Source of the DNA: Hydractinia symbiolongicarpus
Taxonomy: Eukaryota; Cnidaria; Hydrozoa; Anthoathecata; Hydractiniidae
Reading direction: 5' to 3'
DNA length: 64,000 nt
Assembly (NCBI RefSeq): GCF_029227915.1
Contig: NC_079882.1
Span: 10,604,001-10,668,000 of the forward strand
Shown here: positions 52,820-63,438 of the stretch, piece by piece
Layout: the number at the start of each line of letters is the position of its first letter
Position numbering within the stretch: position 1 is the first letter of the stretch
Notes under the pieces: model-generated
Databases searched by the model: none
What the model was told of the DNA's origin: nothing
Seen by the model: the letters and a program-made list of their open reading frames with translations, nothing else
Program-made: the position numbers and the translations under genes

Positions 52820-53576
52820 ATATATATATAATTAATATCTTACTATTTGATTTTTAACTTTAAAATATATTAACACAAGACCTCGTTGTAAAACAATAAA
52901 TATTATTTTGCTGAAGTAGTAATCCACTGTATAATACATATTCAAAATAAATAAATGTTAGATGCCCTATTTCCAATATCTACTGTATAAGTTATCATTA
53001 ACTCTTGTAACATTAGTGAAAGCCCTCATTATCATCAGGGTTGCTATGCTTATTTCTCTTTTTCTTTTTTTGAACTTATTCCTGAAAAAAACATAAACTG
53101 TTTAAGCATTTGTAATGTATTAATACATGCCACACAATAAAAGTATCATAAACTTTGAATCTCTTATTTCACGTGGTTCAATATTTTCTTGAAGCAAACA
53201 TCCAAAATTTTTATTTAATTGGGTGGCATGAAATTCATGTAAGAAAAAAACAATGTATATGTACATACTCAAAACCATTTGTGTACAGAGTCTATGAATT
53301 TGATGACATGTATGTACAGTGATTTGTCAACCCTGGTACCTCTGTCTGCCTAGTTATTGTCCAATTAGTGGTTCACCTAACAGGTATGATGCAATATCTA
53401 CCAAAAATTTTAGAAATTAGAAATTTTTGGTGAATATATTATTAAATTAGAAAAAAGAAAATTTGATTTCCATTGTTTGGTAACAATAAAAAATTATTAT
53501 TATATAAGCTGAGGTAGAATTGTTGAATATATTTTTTTAATATTTTGTGCAATTTGCATTTGTTATACATGTTTAT
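52820..53576. other. AT-rich spacer
   Basis: No gene, repeat or element end is recognised. A GTTTAT at its end (53571-53576) is the left target duplication of the next element. Confidence 0.4.
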
Positions 53577-53721
53577 CAGTCTTTTTCAGGAAAGGCGTGC
53601 GATCGCACGCGCACGCCTTGGCACACGCCTGAATCATTTCAGGCGTGTGATTAATCCCACGCCTGAAAAATAAATATTGAGTTTTCAAAATCAACCTTTA
53701 AAATCCATTTTGTAGTGTGAG

Positions 53722-54080
53722 ATGGCAGCCCTTGAAAGAATTTTTGGAGACTCGTCAGACAAAACGTCCGATAGATTTCCCTCATGGTTGGACACTTTTA
53801 GATCTCAGAAATTATTGAATAGTCCTGGTCCTTTTAATCCACGAGCATGCCTATTCAGAGCTAACGTGACCATCCTAGCTAATTCAACAAATTCGGACTT
53901 AGTTAAAAGAACTACGTAGACATAAATCTCTTTTGCCTGGCCCCTTCGTTGTTGGTAACCAGGTCTTACACAAGAAATCCAGCCATGCGGTTCTTAACTA
54001 ATGCGGAGGTGAATGCTGACGGAGCACGGATGAAACAAGTCTGCAAAACTGCACTTACAGGCAGAATAGACATTTAATCA
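53722..54080 (+). pseudogene. Decayed ORF in the 2.28-kb element
   Basis: Starts MAALERIFGDSSDKTSDRFP and runs to a stop at 53919. A shifted frame continues ELRRHKSLLPGPFVVGNQVL, and a third TNAEVNADGARMKQVCKTAL, up to about 54080. The three pieces together look like one coding relic of about 115 residues. The family is not recognised. Confidence 0.45.
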
Positions 54081-54227
54081 TGGATTTAATTGTAGATAAT
54101 TTCTTCAGGTCCGAATTTAATGGATTTTTTCTTTATGCCTGTAAAAACGAAACACACGTCCGGTGTAAATCTTTTTGAAGTTTTAAGCCACGTGGATAAA
54201 GATTTTTTTTTAACTTGAAAACAAAGC

Positions 54228-55547
54228 ATCATCATCATCATCATTCTCGGTTTAACGTCCGTTTTCCATGCTAGCATGGGTTGGACAGGGTATATTAATG
54301 ACCCTCTTCTAATCTGATCTAGACTGTGTTAGATCTAAACTCAACTTCCTCTGTATCAAGTCTGTCCTTATAACCTCCTGCCAAGTCTTTCTCGGTCTGC
54401 CTCTGGGCTTTTCCCCAGGAACTATCAAGTCTCTAAACTTTCATACCCAATTATCCTCCTCCATTCTATCCAAGTGCCCCAGCCAATTTAATCTTCTTAT
54501 CTGGATAACATATTTAATTCTACGGAGACTTAGCCTGCTTCTTAGCTCAACTGATCTCTTTCTGTCTCTCAGACTGGTGTTACACATCCACCTAACCATT
54601 CTCATATCATTCCTTTCTAAACGGTCAAGATCTTCCTGCTTCACTGCTCATGTCTCACTACCGTACAACATAACACTTCTTACACAGGCCTCATACCTAC
54701 CTTTTACCTCAATTGACAGGACTTTGCTAGTCAACAAAGGAAGTAACTCTCTGAACTTTTTCCAAGCAGAACATATCCTGCAAGTAACACTTTTTCCAAC
54801 ACCCCCTTCACTGCCCAACATATCACCTAAGTAACAGAAGTTCTCAACTGTCTCTAACGAGCCACTGTTGTACATCATTAAAGCTGGAAATACTTCATGT
54901 CAGCTCTTAACTTTCCACTAATACTACTGCACTTCTTATGTTCCCAATGCTTGCAAGTCTGACAAAAAATTGAGTTACTACCAACCCCTTTCCTGCAAAC
55001 TCCACAAGGCCAGTTTCCAACTACACACTTGGCTGCAATGCTACTAATCATGACTTTAGACTTTGCTGTGTGTACCTTTAGCCCTTTCTCTTCTAGTCCT
55101 TTCTTCCACTTCTCAAACTTTTCAACTAATTCTTCCATCGACTCTGCTATGAGAACCAAATCATCTGCATACAATAACTCCCATGGACAACCTATTCTGA
55201 ACTCCATCGACAGTGCTTCTAAGATTAGAACAAACAACAAAGGACTAAGTGCAAAACCCTGATGTACACCTACATTTACACTAAGTTCATCACTAAGTGA
55301 ATTGTTAATCCTGACACGACTTCTAGCATTGCTGTACATTGACTGTACCATCGTAACTAGCCACTCATCCACACCTAATTTTCTCATAGCCCACCAAATA
55401 ACTTTACATGGCACTCTATCAAAAGCTTTCTCTAAATCTACAAAGGCAAAAAAGAGATTCTTTCTCTTTCCTAAATACTTTTCCTGAAGCTGTCTGAGTA
55501 AAAATATTGCATCTGTAGTGCCACGCCCTGGAACAAAACCAAATTGC
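54228..55547 (-). mobile_element. 5'-truncated LINE copy 2
   Basis: On the minus strand it contains the RT core from FVPGRGT through LLYADDLVLIAESMEEL to the 3' end TTAACGTCCG and a CAT-repeat tail. It retains a segment missing from copy 1, encoding CGVCRKGVGSNSIFCQTCKH and WEHKKCSS, a Cys-His zinc-binding pattern. Several frameshifts and stops make it inactive. It is inserted in the 2.28-kb DNA transposon. Confidence 0.9.
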
Positions 55548-55864
55548 CTATTAGCTTGTGATGACCTGAAAAGTGAACAATAAATATAAAAATGACAGTA
55601 TAGTCATGCATACTATTTCGGACATGTAGAAAAGGAAGTTAAGATTGAGAGGGTCGCTATACCAGTAGATCATCGTGTTTGGGGTTCACGATTTAAAACG
55701 TCCCCCACTTTTCTACCGCAAAATGAATGCACAACAAAAAATAACCTCGGAGCCTGTGTCATATGCGTAACATTCTTTGCACGTGCACGTCACACACGTT
55801 ACTTGATTTACACGTGCGAATCATCGCACACCTACTCAAATATTCCTGAAAAAGACTGGTTTAT

Positions 55865-56309
55865 TACCCTGTAGTAATAAATGCAACAACAATGCTTCTC
55901 ATTTTAAGTTGTATCTATCTTTTTTTAGTTTTTTCTGCTGTTGATATTAGGAAGTACTTTTGCTTTGGCAATCCTGCGAAGGCCAACTCCTGACAAAGTG
56001 CTAGGTATGTGTATTTCTGCATTATTAAATTTATTTTTGTTGATATAGTTTGTCCCTTTATTGCCCAAGTAAAATATACTAATTTTTGTGTCAAGATTCG
56101 TAAACAAGAGTAACAGTTTCTAAGAATAAGAATTTATGATTCTACCATCATTGTAAAATATACAATACTAGATAAAGCTAGAAGCCCCATTGACACAAAT
56201 TTATGTTCTGAGAACAATTTTATAAATATGCATTGTTCCAATGCTGTGAAAATAATAGGGAAATGTTAGGAATTATAATGCTCTCTAGGAAAATTGACCA
56301 CTTCTCTTT
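55865..56309. other. AT-rich spacer
   Basis: No gene is recognised. A 60-codon minus-strand open frame at 56107-55925 has no domain. Confidence 0.4.
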
Positions 56310-56390
56310 TCGTATTAAAAAATACGGATTTCGTATTTTAAAATATGCGTATTTTTAAAAATACGAAATACGAATTTTCGTATTTTGTAT
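56310..56390. repeat. AAATACGAAATACG palindromic repeat, left
   Basis: Repeated CGTATTTT/AAAATACG motifs form nested palindromes. The same type lies at 62446-62612 on the far side of the nested complex, in inverted order. Confidence 0.6.
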
Positions 56391-56469
56391 CAAGTGAGTG
56401 GTTGAATAAACTGAATAGAAAAATTACTCAATTTGACAAGTTTGTTTTTAATAGATTTTAAATTGGCTC

Positions 56470-56622
56470 AATGATTTCACATTGACGTTTTCTCGTCATT
56501 TTAGTATGATATACGACAACTTTAAAGCTTCACAGGAAAGTTTTCTCGACATTTTAAAACGAAATATGGCAACTTTATAGCTTCGCAGATACGTTTTCTC
56601 CTCATTTTGGAACGAAATACGG
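56470..56622 (+). repeat. 53-bp tandem repeat, left part
   Basis: About 2.7 diverged copies of the unit ACGTTTTCTCGTCATTTTAG…AACTTTA…GCTTC, in the same orientation as the array at 61615-62070. The array stops exactly where the CACTA-type element begins. Confidence 0.8.
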
Positions 56623-58189
56623 CACTACCAAACCCACTTTTATTAAATAGCGCCACTGTTAACAAAAAAAATTGATCGTCAACAACATAAATTGACCGTC
56701 AACTAAATAAATTGACTGACAACGAAAAAAATTGACCGTATTTAAGTAATACTAACCTTTAATGTTTCTTGTTAACGGGCAATTTATAATTTGCAAATCT
56801 TCTACGTAATTATTAACCGTTAACAATTTAATTAACTGGGTGTAAACATTATTGACGGTTAATAAATATTGTTAGCTGCCAATATAAATACCTAACTGTT
56901 AATTTTTGTGAGGGTCGAAAGGCTGTAATAAAAAACGAGAGCTATTTTTTATTTATTTACTTATTTATTAATCCAAAAATAAGTGAACTTAACAAACAAT
57001 TTCTGCTATTTAGGTATTTTTTTTGGTTACGACCTAACATTAGGGTGTGGAAACGTAAGCAAATGTAAATTTTTAAATACTACAGTATTGTTAAAAGAAA
57101 GCTAATATTTTGCTTGTATAAACTTAATTCACATTAGATAGAAGTTCTGAACTGTAAGCAGTGCACGGTGCTCTTTTAAATAGTAATAACAAGTAGATAG
57201 TTTTATCCTTAAACATAGTAGTGATAAAACAGTATACAACACCTTATACATATTATAATTTTGTTTTAGGTTTTGAGTTGTAAAAACAGTGTAGATAGAA
57301 TTTCAAAACAATTTCGAGTAAATGTTCACTGAAAAGGGTTGTAAAAGTTGGGTTTTTATTGCGCGAAACAGATTTATTATACATTTATTTGTCTTTTTTG
57401 TTAAAATAATAAATTTATTTGTATTTTTATGCTTTCTACCAATCATAATTCTTTTTAAAAACTTTTTTTTGTTAAAAAAAACTCAATTTATTTAAAAAAA
57501 ATATTTCCGCCTCGCTAATAAACCTGTCTTTACTTCTAAGAGCTTATAAAAACGGTAATTTTTTTTGTACAAAAAAAAAGGAAATTAGAAAATGTTACAT
57601 AATTACGAACACATTATTCGCCTGCCACACAGAAGTGGGTACACGTTTTGTTTTTAATATATAATAGATTTCTATCCATTTTTCTTTTATAATAAATTAA
57701 AAATTTATAACAAAGACAGATCATAAATACAACATTATTATTTGCTAACTGTTTAAATAAAAGCATCAGTTAGATTATCAAACATCTCGTGTAATTTCCT
57801 AACCCAACAAATTTTAATTTCTCGTTTTAAGCGAACGACGGGTGAAAGATTTCTCGTACTTGTTAACGCAGACAAATGAGTATGCAGCGTTTCATCGTAT
57901 ATAAATATATGTATATATATATTTAAACTCACACATAAAAACTCATCATTGTAGAGTACAGTTCTATTGCTGTAGATAGGACAAAAGTTACAAAACATTT
58001 ATATATAGTAATAGCTGAAAATATATACAAGCATGAAATGAAAGTAGAACACATATATAATATAAGCAACAACAAAGCCAAGGTAATAACACATCTCTAT
58101 ATAATATTAATAAGCGTGAACAAAATATATATATACATAGCATAGCTCACAACGTAAAATATGTGAAAACATAGAGGTATATATAATAG

Positions 58190-61053
58190 CAGCAGGGAGG
58201 GAGGAGGAAGAACAACTGCTAGAACCGAAAAGGAAAACCATGAGGCAACTGCAGCTTAAATACTAGCAAGGTAGATAACACTAGGTTGAGGATGGCTAGT
58301 GTAAATGTTGGTACTCTGAGAGGTAGAGCAGGTGAAGTAGTTGAAATGTTAGAATGTAGATCTGTTGATATGTGTTGTGTTCAGGAAGTTAGGTGGAGAG
58401 GAGCTTCAGTGAGATTTGTGGAAGGTAGGAGGGCAAGGTATAAGCTTTTTTGGATTGGTAATAGTGATGGATATGGAGGAGTTGGCATATTCGTTGCGGA
58501 GAAGTGGGTAGAAAAAGTAATAGATGTTATGCGTGTTAATAGTCGTATTATAGTGATAAAGTTTTTGATAGGTAATAGGATTGTCACTTTTCTGTCAGTT
58601 TATGCTCCACAGTGTGGACTCAGTGAGGAAGATAAAGATAAGTTTTATGATGAGTTAATAGCAGTCACATCAAAGTTTGGAGACACTGAACTTGTCATGG
58701 TGGGCGGCGACTTTAATGGTCATGTTGGGAAGTCATCTGAAGGTTATAGAGGTGTGCATGGAGGCTATGGATTTGGGAGCAGAAATAAGGAAGGGGAGAG
58801 ATTGCTTGAGTTTAGAATGGCAACGGACATGGTGGTTTGCAACACATCATTCAGTAAGAGACAGAGTAGGCTGATAACATATGAGTCAGGTGGTTGTAAG
58901 ACACAGATAGATTACTTTCTGGTTAGAAAGTCAGACAAGAAAGTGGTGAAGGACGTGAAAGTTATATCGGGGGAAGAGTGTGTTTCCCAGCATAGGTTGC
59001 TGGTTTGTGATATTATCTTGAAGAGTGTTAAAGAAGCCAAGGGAAAGTACAGGCCCCGTCGAAAAGTCTGGAAGCTGAAGGAAGAGATTGTAGCAAGACA
59101 ATTTAGTGCAAAAGTTTAGCAGTTAGCCTACAATAGTCAATGTGATAGTGACAATGTTGAAAGTACTTGGACTACTTTGAAGAATTGTCTTCTAGAAGCT
59201 TCTGATGATACCTGTGGGTGGACGAAAGGACCAGCTAGACATAGACAGACCTGGTGGTGGAATAATGAGGTTGACCAGTGTATAAAGGAAAAGAGGAAAC
59301 TTTGGAAAGAGTGGAAGTCAGGTGGTAGTAAAAGTATTTACTTAGAAGCTAAGCGTCGCGCTCGTACAGCAGTGTAAAAGGCAAAATCAGAAGCAGAGAG
59401 AAACAGATTTGCAGATGTGTTAAGAAGGGAAGACCAGCGCAATGAGGTATTCAAGATAGCAAAGCAAATGAAGAAGACTAATCAAGATATTGTAGGTGAG
59501 AAGTGTATACGTAATGATGAAGGTGTTTTGGCTAGCACAGAGGAGGAGAAAAGGGTAGCTTGGAAGAATCATTATCAGAGGTTGCTTAACACTGAGTTTG
59601 ATTGGGACGAGGATAATTTGTCTGATGATGATGTCGTAGAAGGGCCAGCTATGCAGATCAAGACAGAATGGGTAGTGGAGGCTATTAGGAAATTGAAGAT
59701 TGGCAAGGCTGCAGGAGTATCAGGTATTGTTGCAGAGATGGTAAAAGCATCTGGATATATTGGAGTTGAGCTTATTACAAGTCTTGCTAACCAGATTATA
59801 AAGGATGGTGCTATTCCGAGTGAGTGGCAGTCGAGTGTAATAGTGAACTGTTTCAAGGGCAAGGGTGATGCATTAGAAAGGGGTAACTATAGAGGTTTGA
59901 AGTTGGTTGATCAAGTAATGAAAGTTATTGAAAGAGTGATTGACAAGTTACTTAGAGAAAGAATTGATATAGATAAGATGCAATTTGGTTTTGTTCCAGG
60001 GCGTGGCACTACAGATGCAATATTTTTACTCAGACAGCTTCAGGAAAAGTATTTAGGAAAGAGAAAGAATCTCTATTTTGCCTTTGTAGATTTAGAGAAA
60101 GCTTTTGATAGAGTGCCACGTAAAGTTATTTGGTGGGCTATGAGAAAATTAGGTGTGGATGAGTGGCTAGTTACGATGGTTCAGTCTATGTACAGCAATG
60201 CTAGAAGTCATGTCAGGATTAACGATTCACTTAGTGATGAATTTAGTGTAAATGTTGGTGTACATCAGGGTTCTGTACTTAGTCCTTTGTTGTTTATTCT
60301 AGTCTTAGAAGCGCTGTCGATGGAGTTCAGAACAGGTTGTCCATGGGAGTTATTGTATGCAGATGATTTGGTTCTCATAGCAGAGTCGATGGAAGAATTA
60401 GTTGAAAAGTTTGAGAAGTGGAAGAAAGGACTAGAAGAGAAAGGGCTGAAGGTAAACACAGCAAAGTCTAAAGTCATGATAAGTAGCATTGCAGCCAAGT
60501 GTGACCTTGTAGTTGGAAAGTGGCCTTGTGGAGTTTGCAGGAAAGGGGTTGGTAGTCCTGTCAATTGAGGTAAAAGGTAGGTTGTATGAGGCCTGTGTAA
60601 GAAGTGTTATGTTGTACGGTAGTGAGACATGGGCAGTGAAGCAGGAAGATCTTGACCGTTTAGAAAGGAATGATATGAGAATGGTTAGGTGGATGTGTAA
60701 TGCCAGTCTGAGAGACAGAAAGAGTTCAGATGAGCTAAGAAGCAGGCTAAGTCTCCGCAGAATTAAAGATGTTATCCAGATAAGAAGATTGAATTGGCTG
60801 GGGCACTTGGAAAGAATGGAGGAGGATAATTGGGTAAGAAAGTGTAGAGACTTGATAGTTCCTGGGGCAAAGCCCAGAGGCAGACCGAGAAAGACTTGGC
60901 AGGAGGTTATAAGGACAGACTTGATAGAGAGGAAGTTGAGTTTAGATCTAACACAGTCTAGATCAGATTGGAAGAGGGTCATTAATATACCCCGTCCAAC
61001 CCATGCTAGCATGGAAAACGGACGTTAAGCCGAGAATGATGATGATGATGATG
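58190..61053 (+). mobile_element. Near-full-length non-LTR retrotransposon (LINE copy 1)
   Basis: A short 5' leader begins about 58190 (GGGAGGGAGGAGGAAG), followed by an APE endonuclease plus reverse transcriptase frame and a C-terminal domain, ending with an ATG-repeat tail. The organisation resembles RTE-X/L2-like elements, but the clade is not settled. It is nested in the CACTA-ended element. Confidence 0.88.
58292..61028 (+). pseudogene. LINE polyprotein: APE endonuclease and reverse transcriptase, broken
   Basis: One frame runs from ATG 58292 to 60568 apart from two in-frame stops (TAG 59117-59119, TAA 59375-59377). Endonuclease: SVNVGTLRGR, QEVRW, GGDFNGHVG, IDYFLVRK, and the terminal His in QHRLL. 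Reverse transcriptase: FVPGRGTTDA, FAFVDLEKAFDRVP, GVHQGSVLSPLLF, LLYADDLVLIAES; both catalytic Asp sites are present. Compared with copy 2, about 256 bp with the Cys-His region is deleted at an AGT microhomology near 60555. That shifts the frame for the final domain (LYEACVRSVMLYGSETWAV to the stop at 61028). Confidence 0.9.
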
Positions 61054-61614
61054 AAGACTGCTGACCAAAATATATGCTGCTGACCAGAAAAGGCACATAG
61101 GTAAATGGTGAACTAACTATGAGCAATAAAAACCAGAGTACTGTAGGAAGAAGATCTATATATGTGTGCATTTAAACACTCATAAATATATATTTATGAG
61201 TCACATATATTATTGTCGATAATCCAATCTTCAACCGGAACTCGATTTTCTGACCTCACTGTTTAGAAACCAAAGAAAATACATAAAAAAAAATTGACTG
61301 GCAACGTTTAAAATTGGCAGACAACATATTTAATTAATCGCTAATTTTTGTGATTAACCGTCAATAAACTTTATTAACCGTTAATACGACTTTGATATTT
61401 ATAAATAACTGTAATAACCGACAATCAAAGTTATTAACCGTCAACAAACTTTAATAACGGCCAATCTTTTACATTGACGGTCAATCAAATTTGTTATCAG
61501 TTAACAAAAAAAGTTAACCGGCAACTAAAAACATTGACCGTTAATAAATATCATTAACCGTTAACGTGAGAACGTTAACGGTGGCGCTATTTAATAAAAG
61601 TCGGTTTGGTAGTG

Positions 61615-62070
61615 TGAGCTTCGCAAGCATATTTTCTCGTTATTTTATAACGAAATACGGCAACTTTAGAGCTTCGCAGGGACGTTTTCTCGTCATTTTA
61701 GAATGAAATACGGCAACTTTATAGCTTCACAGAGACGTTTTCTCGTCATTTTAGAACGAAATACGGCAACTGTAGAGCTTCACAGGCACATTTTCTCGTT
61801 ATTTTATAACGAAATACGGCAACTTTAGAGCTTCGCAGGGACGTTTTCTCGTCATTTAAGAATGAAATAAGGCAACTTAAGACCTTCACAGGGACGTTTT
61901 CTCGTCATTTTAGAATGAAATACAGCAACTTAAGAGCTTCGCAGGGACGTTCTCTCGTCATTTTAGAATGAAATACAGCAACCTTAAAGCTTCGCAGGGA
62001 CGTTTTCTCATCATTTTAGAAGGAAATACGGCAACTTTAAAACTTCATATGCACATTTTCTTGTCATTAC
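61615..62070 (+). repeat. 53-bp tandem repeat, right part
   Basis: About 8.5 copies of GAGCTTCGCAGGGACGTTTT + CTCGTCATTTTAGAATGAAA + TACGGCAACTTTA, 53 bp each. It directly follows the right end of the CACTA-type element and continues the array at 56470-56622. Confidence 0.92.
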
Positions 62071-62445
62071 GATTACGACTTTTTAAAGAAAAGACAAGTT
62101 TATATTTCACAAGTTTAATAGGTTTTTAATTAGTTCATTTATTTTAAAATTCGTTTCAATAATGCGTCATTTACCTTTAGCATCGTCTTACTTCTGATAT
62201 TTTGACAATCATATCAAATTGTTTTTAAACTTTTTTTTACAATATTGTGTCAAAATCGTTTCATTTTTCGTATTAAATTATATAATCGTTTCGTGAAAAA
62301 AAATTAAAACATTTAATTCATATCATAATACGATGTAAAAAAATAATGGAACGATTCCTATATAATTAAAATCGTTTCATTCAAAAATGAAAAGATCTCA
62401 GAGACGATCCTTTACTTTTCTTATGTTTTCGAATTTTAAATCACA
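62071..62445. other. AT-rich spacer
   Basis: Several ATCGTTTCATT/AAACGATT motifs recur. No gene. Confidence 0.4.
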
Positions 62446-62612
62446 GCGTATTTTTAGAAATACGTATTTTTTTATACAAATTGCGTATTTTCAAAAATAC
62501 GAAATTCGTATAAAAAAATACGCGTATTTTTAAATACGAATTCCATATTTTTTGAAAATACGAAATACGGTTTTTAAAAAAATACGCATATTTTTAAATA
62601 CCCTAATTGTTT
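62446..62612. repeat. AAATACGAAATACG palindromic repeat, right
   Basis: Nested CGTATTTTT/AAAAATACG palindromes, inverted relative to 56310-56390. They may be the outer termini of a composite element of about 6.3 kb. Confidence 0.6.
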
Positions 62613-63207
62613 TGATGTCTTCACAGGCCATTTCTTAAGATTTTAGGCAGGCGTGCAGTAGATCGCACGCCTCAAAATTTCTGCGAGTGGGATCAAAAAA
62701 AATTTTTTTACAAAAAAATTTCCTTTACCCCTGTACACCGCACAGGGGCTGCTGTTTTGGCGTAAGGAACAAACAAAGTGCAAGTTCCAACAATGTACGG
62801 CAAGGAATTTCAAACCATATGCGAAAAAGTTGTGAGCAGACTTGTTAATTTAACTTTGTTATTACTTGTGAGGCAAACAGATATTTAAATTAAATTAAAT
62901 TACGGAAAGTGGAACGGCCGCTAGTAATAATATTTAATAAACCTTATGTTCGATGAATCATAAAAATTATTACCTAAAAGAATATTTCGTTATTAAAGAA
63001 GTTTTTTTTTCGTATTAGTTTTATTATCTTTTAGTTATTTAAGCTTAAATAACGCTGTATTTCTTTTAAATTCTCCAAAAGGCGACCTTACAAAGATTAA
63101 AATATTGTTGCATTTTTTTATAAAATCATTAAAAGGAAACTCGCAAAGCCTTATTATAGCCTTGTGCTTAATGCAGACTTGTTCTGCTGTTTTTCATTAC
63201 TATTTCA
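62613..63207. other. Spacer with a GCGTGC-type motif
   Basis: GGCGTGCAGTAGATCGCACG at about 62649 resembles the subterminal motif of the 2.28-kb element at 53577. No gene is recognised. Confidence 0.4.
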
Positions 63208-63438
63208 GAAACATTTGATAAGAGACAAGGGAAAAAGACATCATAAAGTAAAGTTGCATGTCGTGTCAAAATATTTACATAAAGATCAATCTTCAAAACT
63301 AAAACAAACAAGAAACCTTGACGGTTTGAAACACTCGTCGTTTCTGTATATGTGCATTTTCATGAGTATTCTATTACTTATATTTTGCGAAATAGCGACA
63401 AAATCGCTAAATGGACATATAGCTTTACGGCCGTAGTT
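63208..63438 (+). CDS. Possible exon with one membrane helix (uncertain)
   Basis: An ATTTCAG acceptor at 63201-63207 is followed by an open frame reading KHLIRDKGKRHHKVKLHVVS, then FLYMCIFMSILLLIFCEIA, a strong membrane helix, and a stop. It could be the last exon of an upstream gene or chance AT-rich coding. No family is recognised. Confidence 0.22.

Larger units (their letters stand above)
53577..55858. mobile_element. 2.28-kb DNA transposon with 16-bp TIRs and 6-bp target duplication
   Basis: CAGTCTTTTTCAGGAA at 53577 and its exact complement ending at 55858 are flanked by GTTTAT on both sides (53571-53576, 55859-55864). Just inside are GGCGTGCGATCGCACG and GGTGTGCGATGATTCGCACG motifs. 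It hosts a decayed ORF and a nested LINE copy. I cannot assign the superfamily; 6-bp duplications occur in only a few (for example IS3EU and Dada). Confidence 0.8.
56623..61614. mobile_element. 4.99-kb element with CACTA-type ends, hosting a LINE
   Basis: Left end CACTACCAAACCCACTTTTA then TTAAATAGCGCCACTGTTAAC; the right end is the complement with two mismatches over 41 bp. Both subterminal regions (56665-56920 and 61290-61580) carry many degenerate TTRACCGTYAAY motifs spaced about 20-25 bp. No transposase is seen. The interior holds a LINE copy. The CACTA start suggests EnSpm/CACTA or Chapaev, but no target duplication is visible. Confidence 0.7.

Noticed and set aside
60265-61012. Long minus-strand frames opposite the LINE
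   Set aside because: Antisense shadows of the reverse transcriptase and C-terminal frames.
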